A stretch of 64,000 nt of DNA, taken from assembly GCF_003606385.1 (NCBI RefSeq), contig NZ_CP032514.1:2728001-2792000 (forward strand), given 5' to 3'. The notes below the pieces were generated by a model, which worked only from the letters and a program-made list of their open reading frames with translations, had not been told where the DNA came from and did no database searches. The stretch is from Actinomyces lilanjuaniae. GTDB taxonomy: Bacteria > Actinomycetota > Actinomycetes > Actinomycetales > Actinomycetaceae. The position numbers and the translations under genes were made by a program. Below are positions 58,357 through 64,000 of the stretch, in pieces (position 1 is the first letter of the stretch; every line of letters begins with the position of its first letter).

Positions 58357-58971
58357 ATGGGTCCCAGACAGCCCAGACCGCACAGGGGACGCACAGACCG
58401 CCAACAACGTAGGACAGTCCTCATTGTCACCAACGGCCGCCAGACCGAGAAGATGTACCTTGACCACATCAAGCAGCAGGTCATCAGACGGGACGTGTCC
58501 GTCAAGACCCAGTTCATCAACGGTGACCCCCTAACACTCATCAAGGAACTCAAAAGACCTCGCGCCGACCTGTCCGCATACCGGGAAGTCTGGATTGTCG
58601 TGGACCAGGACGGGCAGGACTGCTCGAAGTTCCTAAGAGACTGCCGGAGCCTGAGCACCCGTACCAGGAAGGTCCACGGCGTCATCTCCGTCCCCTGCTT
58701 CGAGGTGTGGCTCAACGCCCACTACGGCCCCGTCCGCAACTACCAGAACCAGGCTGACGCGCAGTACCACTACCGTGAACTCACCGGCCTGTCAGCCAGG
58801 CAGGAGAAACTAGTACCTCGCGACTTCCCGTGGGCGGAGGCACAGGCTGCGGCTCAGCGGTGCTTCCTGCCCTCTGACGGGCTGCCGGGTCTCGACACCC
58901 AGCCGAGCCGCTCCGCCACCACGATGCCTCACCTGCTGCACAGCCTCAGGCTGGTAGACCTCAAGAACTGA
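58357..58971 (+). CDS. RloB-like protein, partner of AAA ATPase
   Basis: ATG 58357 is one base after the ATPase stop and has GAGGTCGAGG upstream, giving 204 residues. A basic N-terminal tail precedes VLIVTNGRQTEKMYLDHIKQ (the E-x-x-Y element of RloB), EVWIVVDQDGQD (an acidic D-x-D-like TOPRIM element) and VPCFEVWLNAHYG (the F-E-x-W motif). These are the hallmarks of the RloB family. Probable role: nuclease or effector activated by the ATPase after phage sensing, by analogy. Activity unproven. Confidence 0.82.
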   Translation: MGPRQPRPHRGRTDRQQRRTVLIVTNGRQTEKMYLDHIKQQVIRRDVSVKTQFINGDPLTLIKELKRPRADLSAYREVWIVVDQDGQDCSKFLRDCRSLSTRTRKVHGVISVPCFEVWLNAHYGPVRNYQNQADAQYHYRELTGLSARQEKLVPRDFPWAEAQAAAQRCFLPSDGLPGLDTQPSRSATTMPHLLHSLRLVDLKN

Positions 58972-59219
58972 CACAGCTCGTCGCAGCATCCTCATAGATG
59001 AGTCGGCACGTCAGTCTTCCGTGAGGATCCGGTGCATCTAGGTGCACCAGGGAGGAGGCAGACATCAGGTCAGGCCCCAGTGACCCGCTACGTTAGGAGA
59101 ACGCCGAGGACGTCGCCGCAGCCACCGCTGCACGAGCGGAGAGCGAGCCGCCGATCCCACATGATAAGCTCATGGCCGAGCTTCTGGTCCTCGGTCCTAC
59201 GGGTAGGCCACCGCCGTCC
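58972..59219. other. Intergenic stretch after RloB gene
   Basis: About 250 bases with no supported gene. It holds a small palindrome near 59030 (GGTGCA / TGCACC). The lower part leads into carbohydrate-gene remnants on the minus strand. Confidence 0.4.
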
Positions 59220-59592
59220 TCACCCGCCCGCGTACAGGCGGACCGGAAACTCCCCGGGCACCCGGCCGTACCCGCTGCGCCTGGGAGCCAGCACCACTGG
59301 CCCACAGACAGTCCGCCTGTCCGCCGAACCTGTCACACCTGCTGCGCCCGACAGACCTGTACCACCCGGGTCACGCGGCACCCGTCGCAGGACCACCGGG
59401 GCCAGCGGGTCCAAGGTGAATGTGACCCGGGTGCAGCCCTTTCGGTGCCCGTGGAGCCCGGCGCCCTCAAGGCGGCGGGACCAGGGCCCACCGCTGGGTG
59501 TCATCAGCCCAGAAACCAGGTGAGAAGGCAATCTCGACCTCGCCGAACCCCGCTGCGGCGACGGCGCGCAGCTCCTCCACCAACTCAGCCAT
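59220..59592 (-). pseudogene. Fragments of a glycosidase (GH106-like at N-terminus)
   Basis: ATG 59592 begins MAELVEELRAVAAAGFGEVE, then IAFSPGFWADDTQRW, which looks like the N-terminal block of rhamnosidase-like glycosidases, but the frame closes after 41 codons (59467). A following frame to 59220 keeps RVTFTLDPLAPVVLRRVPRD and YGRVPGEFPVRLYAGG, C-terminal beta-sandwich-like text. The middle of any real enzyme is missing, so this is a deletion remnant rather than only a sequencing error. Family assignment is tentative. Confidence 0.45.
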
Positions 59593-59624
59593 CGGGACCG
59601 GGGCTCACGGCCGTCTCCTCACGG

Positions 59625-60240
59625 GTCATGGCCCTGAAGGTGCGCGAGAGGCCGGTCAGGCGGCGACAGTGAGGACCAGGAGCTCAGTCCCGGAGTCCGG
59701 GCCGAGCCTGACCTCAAAGTAGGAACTGGGCTCTGGGCTCCAGGTCCTGATACTTGGAGGTGAAGGCTCTGCAGGCTAGGCGGCCCGTCCTGGCCGACGT
59801 CACAGGCGAGCCTGACCATGACCCGCTGGTGGCGGCAGGACGACCGGTGGTCTCGTGGGCATCGTATGCGGCAGGCACCTGGCCCTCGTATCGTGGGAAC
59901 CCGGTAGACAGCCTTCCCGATGGGGTGACGGTACCAGTGAGGATATCGGCAATGACCTCCGGGGCGGTGGTACCCAAGTGCCAGGCCTGGAGGACAGCAC
60001 CGGTCAGGTCAACCCGCTTCTCGACGACCAGCGGGCGCCCGGACACGAGCACGACCGCCAGGGGCGTACCGGTGGCGGCAACCGCATGGACAAGCGCGAC
60101 CTGGTTGCCTGGAAGACGGAGGTCGGCGCGAGACACCGCCTCCTCGGTGAGGTGGCTAGGTTCCTCAAGAGCGAGGACCACCAGGTCAGCCGAGGCCACA
60201 CGGCGCGCCAGGAGGTTCTCCACCCCGGAGGTATCTCCGA
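59625..60240 (-). pseudogene. C-terminal remnant of a GH3 glycosidase
   Basis: The frame shows ADLVVLALEEPSHLTEEAVS, then LPGNQVALVHAVAATGTPLA, VLVSGRPLVVEKRVDL and VTPSGRLSTGFPRYEGQVPA, the second domain of GH3 beta-glucosidases, and ends FTSKYQDLEP before frame breaks. The N-terminal catalytic barrel is absent; upstream the frame runs straight from a transporter tail. It is therefore a deletion-fusion remnant and not functional. Confidence 0.8.
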
Positions 60241-60284
60241 CCACGACGCCTTGCAGCCTCTGTGCGGACATGCTCACCGTATTA

Positions 60285-61265
60285 AAGTCGCGCCCGTCCT
60301 TGGCACCACCGGAGTCCTCACCCTGCTCCGCGGCCGCGCGACGCGCCTCCAGGTCGGCGGTGATCCGTTCCGCCATCGGCCGGTCCAGCCTGCAGAACAG
60401 CAGCGGAATAATGGCGACAGCAGCCAGGACGGACGGGACCAGGTTGGCTACGACGTTGATTCCGATCAGCGCCTGGTCGGTCTGGACTCTGGCCCCACCC
60501 ACGTAGCCGAAGGCGCCCATGATAAGCAGACCGAGCCTCCCGAACAGCCTGACGAGGTTGATAAGGAGCAAGGCGAAGACGATCAATCAACTGCCCGTTA
60601 TCCAGGACCGCCCTAACCGTGCGCCCGAAAGGAACCCTGGGCTGCTCCGGCGTCAGGGTGATGACCTCCCTGGCCCTCAAGGCCGTGACCCAGAAGAGGG
60701 GCACAGCCAGAACCGCGAGAAGGCCCATGGTCGGCACGAAGCCCCTGGCACTGTTTTCGTCGTCACCCGCGCCAGAAAAGAGGAGCGGCAGCGGCATGAC
60801 AACCGCCCTCAGGAGGATCTGGGACAGGCCGCGCCCCCACCGAGCGCAGCCAGTCGAGGTCAAGACGGGTCCCGTGGCGGTCGTCATGACCCCGGCTATG
60901 GCCCAGTAGGGAATGTTGACCACGGTGTTGAGAAAGCCGTAGAGAAAGCACAGCACCACGTAGGCGACGCCCGCGTACCAGACCTTGGCGGTGGACCCGG
61001 CGCTGGGCGATGTGAAGGCGAGGACAAAGGAGACGGCGAGCAGGGGCGCGTCGAAGATGATGTAGGGACGGAAGCGGCCCCCCACCGGGATCTGGTGCGC
61101 TCGGCGAGATAGCCGAGTCCCAGGTCCTGGACTCCGTCCAGGATGCAGGCCACGAGCATGATCGTGGCTGCGGTGGCAGGGGTGATCAGAGCGACATCGG
61201 TGTAGAAGATGAGGAACCAGGAGCCGACGGTGGTCCTGGGAGCCGAACTCGGCAAAGGGATAAGG
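60285..61265 (-). pseudogene. GPH-family sugar transporter remnant with internal deletion
   Basis: Readable blocks in order: GSWFLIFYTDVALITPATAA (61230 region), RFRPYIIFDAPLLAVSFVLA after a frame break near 61085, LTPEQPRVPFGRTVRAVLDN, then after another break LLLINLVRLFGRLGLLIMGA and NLVPSVLAAVAIIPLLF. Between FGRLGLLI and MGAFGYVGG about 130 residues of the family are missing, so a real in-frame deletion joined helix 7 to helix 11. The last helix runs on into the GH3 remnant. A lost beta-glucoside uptake and cleavage pair is the simplest reading. Confidence 0.75.
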
Positions 61266-61582
61266 AGAGCTACGTCCGGCTCAACCTGGGGCTGGGCATG
61301 GGCATCGCCTCCGGGGGCAGGTGCACCGAGGGGCTGGGGCCAGCCCCCGGGAGATCGCCCACATCCAGGTCGGAGACCCGGGCGGGAGAAGGTGCCGAAT
61401 GCGCGAGCTGGTCGAGCAGCGTCGCCAGGACGTGTGAGGCTGCGGTGAGCGGTACCAGCCGCCACGAGGCAAGACAGGGAAGATCTGCTTGGAGCACACG
61501 AAGGTCAGTCCCACGCCGGGCCGTCTCCTGCCCCCAGGGGAGTGCTAGTGTCGTGAGCACCACAACGGCAGGAGACAACCGC
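61266..61582. other. Non-coding stretch upstream of oxidoreductase gene
   Basis: About 315 bases with no gene supported on either strand. It may carry the promoter of the Gfo/Idh gene; GTGCTAGTGT near 61543 is a weak -10 candidate (TAGTGT). Confidence 0.35.
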
Positions 61583-62629
61583 ATGGCAAGGCGCATCCTG
61601 AGCATCGGGTTCATCGGCAACGGGAAGGGGACCAACCGGTACCACATCCCCTTCTCGCAGGTGCTACCTGAGAAGTTCCGCGTCAAGACCGTGCACGCAC
61701 GCCACATCAGGCACGACGTGTGGCCAGCACTGCCCAACGTGACCTACACCTGTGACCTGGAGGCCGTGCTCACCGACCCCGAGATCGACGTGGTGGAGAT
61801 TAGCACGCCGCACTCCACCCACTACGAGCTCAGTCGGCAGGCGCTCAAGGCGGGCAAGCACGTGGTGTGCGACAAGGCCTTCGTCGGCACCGTGGCACAG
61901 GCCGAGGAGCTCTACGCGCTCGCCGACGCCCAGGGTGTCACCGTCCAGTGCTACCAGAACCGCCGATTCGACTCGGACTATCTCACGGCGCGTAAGGTCA
62001 TGGAGTCGGGCAAGCTGGGCAAGGTGTTCGAGATCGTCACGCACTACGACTACTGGCGCGAGGAGTTCGTTGAGCACGGGAGGACGGGCGTCTACGACCG
62101 CCTCTCAGGTATCGTGTACGGCCACTCCTGCCACTGCGTCGACCAGCTCATCGACTGGCTCGGCGTGCCCGACCGCTGGCACGCCGAGGCCCGCCAGCTC
62201 TACGGACCAGGACGTCCCGACCTGTACTTCGACTTCGACCTCTACTACGACGACCTGGGGATCAAGGCGACCGCGGCAGCAAGCTACACGGCCGCTATCC
62301 AGCGCCCGAGCTTTGAGGTGTACGGCGACCGCGGTACCTTCATCAAGGTGGAGAAAGACCAGCAGGAGCGCGACCTCAAGCACTTCTACCTTCCGGCCGG
62401 CCACGACGACTTCGGCCTCGACACGCCCGAGCAGTGGGGCACGCTGCGCTACTACGACGACGACAGCCGCATGCACCAGGAGCGGGTGGAGACCGTGCGG
62501 TCGTCCTACTCCATGTTCTACGACGCCCTGTACGAGACCGTGGCCCACGGCGCCCCGCCGCTGGTGCGGCCCGAGGAGACCCTGGCCCAGCTGCGGATCC
62601 TTGAGGACGCGGTCAAGGACCTGAGGTAG
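61583..62629 (+). CDS. Gfo/Idh/MocA-family oxidoreductase
   Basis: ATG 61583 follows AGGAGA and gives 348 residues. The N-terminal Rossmann domain has IGFIGNGKGTNRYHIPFS and VVEISTPHSTHYELSRQALK, then AGKHVVCDKAFVGTVAQAEE, where the family's usual E-K-P reads D-K-A. The C-terminal half is the alpha/beta substrate domain (VTHYDYWREEFVEHGRTGVY). These NAD(P)-dependent enzymes oxidise sugars, sugar acids or inositols. Its position beside lost sugar-uptake genes suggests a sugar role; substrate unknown. Confidence 0.88.
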   Translation: MARRILSIGFIGNGKGTNRYHIPFSQVLPEKFRVKTVHARHIRHDVWPALPNVTYTCDLEAVLTDPEIDVVEISTPHSTHYELSRQALKAGKHVVCDKAFVGTVAQAEELYALADAQGVTVQCYQNRRFDSDYLTARKVMESGKLGKVFEIVTHYDYWREEFVEHGRTGVYDRLSGIVYGHSCHCVDQLIDWLGVPDRWHAEARQLYGPGRPDLYFDFDLYYDDLGIKATAAASYTAAIQRPSFEVYGDRGTFIKVEKDQQERDLKHFYLPAGHDDFGLDTPEQWGTLRYYDDDSRMHQERVETVRSSYSMFYDALYETVAHGAPPLVRPEETLAQLRILEDAVKDLR

Positions 62630-62812
62630 GCGGCGGCCCCGGACCTGGCTGCAAGAAGCCTGAGGACCAGGCCCGCCCGGCATCACAGTGGCGCATCGCA
62701 CCTGTGCGGGCACCTTGCAGAATGCCCCGGTGCCGTCGTTCCTCCGGGTACGTGACCACCGCCTCCACGCGCACCGCGCACCCACCCGTCCCACATCGCA
62801 GGAAGGACACCT

Positions 62813-63097
62813 ATGATCCACGTCATCGCCACCTTTGCGGTCAGTTCCGACCAGGTCGACAGGTTCATCGAGACGGCTCAGCCCCTCGTGTCAGCCTCGC
62901 GCGCCGAGAACGGCAACATCTCCTACGAGCTGCTGCGCTCGCGTGAGGAGCCCACCCGCCTGACCTTCCTGGAGACCTGGAGGGACGACGCCGCGCTCCA
63001 GGCACACAGCGCCTCGCAGCACTTCACCACGATCATCTCCCGCCTGCTGCTGCTTGCCGAGGGGGAGCCCTCGATCGTCCAGTACGTAGCAGCCTGA
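62813..63097 (+). CDS. ABM-domain protein (putative quinol monooxygenase)
   Basis: ATG 62813 follows AGGAAGGA and gives 94 residues, the standard ABM size. It reads MIHVIATFAVSSDQVDRFIE, ENGNISYELLRSREEPTRLT, then FLETWRDDAALQAHSASQHF: the ferredoxin-like strand pattern with the typical W and H at the dimer cleft. Members act on quinols or haem-like molecules. It is monocistronic here. Confidence 0.88.
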   Translation: MIHVIATFAVSSDQVDRFIETAQPLVSASRAENGNISYELLRSREEPTRLTFLETWRDDAALQAHSASQHFTTIISRLLLLAEGEPSIVQYVAA

Positions 63098-63279
63098 CGG
63101 ATGTATCAGGCAGCCGCCTGCTGCCAGTCAAGGCCCCGGGGCGACGGGGCGGGGACCTCGTCTTCACCGGGCCGAGCCAGGGCGACCTCGATACCCACTT
63201 CCGCGCCACCCCGGTCAGCGGCGCCAGCCCCGCTGCACGTTGCTGGCGACCTCCGCACCACACAGGTTATTCTTCCCTT

Positions 63280-63696
63280 ATGAGTACTAGCCCACCACAC
63301 CACAGCACGGATCACCCTGTCCTCGACCACCACTCGACCGCCCGCGTCGCCACGAGCAGCCCGTCACGCTACGGGCGGCAGCTCGTGGACCACATGACCC
63401 GCAAGATCCAGGCCGAGTGGAACGACACCACGTCCACCGGACGGCTGGCCTTCGATCTCGACGGCCCGGTGACCGGTGTCGTCGACCTCACCTGCGAGGC
63501 TGACACCCTGGTCATGGCGCTGTCGGCCGCCAAGGACGAGCAGGAGCGTCTGGAGCAGGTGGTCGGCTCCCACCTGGCCCGTTTTGGCTATCGCGACGGC
63601 CTGGCTGTCTCCTGGACACGGCAGGACGGCTCAGCCGGGACCACTCAGGGCCCTCTGTCCGAGGAGGACGTGGAACGCCTGAGCCGCAGACGCTAG
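63280..63696 (+). CDS. DUF2218-family protein
   Basis: A 138-residue protein with ARVATSSPSRYGRQLVDHMT, followed by IQAEWNDTTSTGRLAFDLDG and LVMALSAAKDEQERLEQVVG, the DUF2218 pattern. The proteins are small and cytoplasmic, without known activity, and often lie near iron-uptake or redox genes. ATG 63280 is used; the ribosome site is weak. Nothing else in the gap before it (63098-63279) is supported. Confidence 0.8.
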   Translation: MSTSPPHHSTDHPVLDHHSTARVATSSPSRYGRQLVDHMTRKIQAEWNDTTSTGRLAFDLDGPVTGVVDLTCEADTLVMALSAAKDEQERLEQVVGSHLARFGYRDGLAVSWTRQDGSAGTTQGPLSEEDVERLSRRR

Positions 63697-63848
63697 GAGC
63701 ACGCTGCCCGCCAGACCAGGCAGGCCAGCGCCTCCGGCTGGACACAGGAGCGCGCCAGGCAAGCCAGCACCCCGCCGCAAGCAGGCTGAGCGGCTCCAGG
63801 CACGCTCTGACCCGCACGCCCGGCGTACAGCCTGCCCTCGGCCCAGCG

Positions 63849-64000
63849 TCACGCCCCGGCGCCACCGAGGGCGACCTGCCCGTCGGTGTCCCTGACCCGC
63901 AGCATGAGCAGCAGGCCCGCCAGCACGACCGCGACTACTCCCAGGACCCCCCAGTGGGTGGCACTCGCGCCCTCGACCGAGGCGCCCACCCCTAGGAACG
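63849..64000 (-). CDS. C-terminal end of a membrane transporter, partial (probably MFS)
   Basis: The frame is open from the window edge to TGA at 63851-63849 and encodes one hydrophobic helix (WGVLGVVAVVLAGLLLML) followed by RVRDTDGQVALGGAGA. A final helix with a short polar tail is typical of major facilitator transporters. Only about 50 residues are in the window, so the substrate cannot be inferred. Confidence 0.55.
   Translation of the reverse strand, partial: FLGVGASVEGASATHWGVLGVVAVVLAGLLLMLRVRDTDGQVALGGAGA

Noticed and set aside
62813..63097. L-rhamnose mutarotase (RhaM)
   Set aside because: Size and fold class are similar, but the sequence pattern is ABM-domain and the gene is far from the rhamnose operon.
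1..64000. tRNA, rRNA, CRISPR arrays and insertion sequences
   Set aside because: No cloverleaf-like segment, no regularly spaced repeats and no transposase text were found on either strand.

Overview
The window is high-GC DNA with GTG starts, many 4-base start/stop overlaps (GTGA, ATGA), HspR/HAIR heat-shock control, a LysM-BTAD membrane protein, WXG100 proteins and actinobacterial Tad pilus genes. I infer an Actinomycetaceae-type actinobacterium (Actinomyces-like). That is a judgement from gene content, not a marker-gene result. No rRNA, tRNA or CRISPR array was seen.

Layout. (1) 1-18.2 kb, minus strand: one tightly packed run reading right to left: SAF-domain CpaB, TadZ, TadA, TadB, TadC, Flp pilin, two TadE pseudopilins, a TadG-like protein, a LysM/BTAD membrane protein, an EssC/EccC-type type VII ATPase, a WXG100 protein, a DUF6571-like protein, a lipoprotein and a membrane protein cut by the window edge. 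A second WXG100 gene is divergent at 18.6 kb. Tad pilus and type VII genes thus appear to form one transcription unit. (2) 19.4-31 kb: hipB with a truncated hipA, clpB, a lipoprotein, a DUF418 membrane protein, a DUF4282 protein, and the dnaK-grpE-dnaJ-hspR operon. HAIR operators for HspR lie upstream of dnaK (three) and clpB (one). (3) 31-41.2 kb: phosphodiester glycosidase, GT2-GtrA fusion, LppM-like protein, an orphan TadE/TadE/DUF4244 pilin set, an alpha/beta hydrolase, cardiolipin synthase, a secreted protein, a SprT-like protease and a YbjQ protein. (4) 41.2-55.5 kb: L-rhamnose utilisation: LacI regulator, MFS transporter, RhaI isomerase, RhaB kinase, RhaD aldolase, an MBL-fold hydrolase, a second MFS transporter, GH1 glucosidase and GH78 alpha-L-rhamnosidase. 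Two sigma70-like promoters, one before the transporter/catabolic genes and one before GH78, each carry the same LacI-type operator just after the -10 box. (5) 55.5-64 kb: lipoprotein, an AAA ATPase/RloB pair resembling an abortive-infection module, a graveyard of carbohydrate genes, a Gfo/Idh oxidoreductase, an ABM-domain protein, a DUF2218 protein and an MFS tail.

How it fits together: GH78 can release rhamnose from glycans, the MFS proteins can import it, and RhaI-RhaB-RhaD convert it to dihydroxyacetone phosphate and lactaldehyde; the LacI protein is the likely common repressor. HspR closes a feedback loop over dnaK and clpB.

Quality warning: at least twenty genes-worth of single-base frame breaks occur, many in G/C runs and in core genes (grpE, dnaJ, hspR). 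Most look like indel errors of a long-read or unpolished assembly. True decay is confined to places with deletions, such as hipA and the GPH transporter/GH3 region. Coordinates for broken genes give the span expected after repair.
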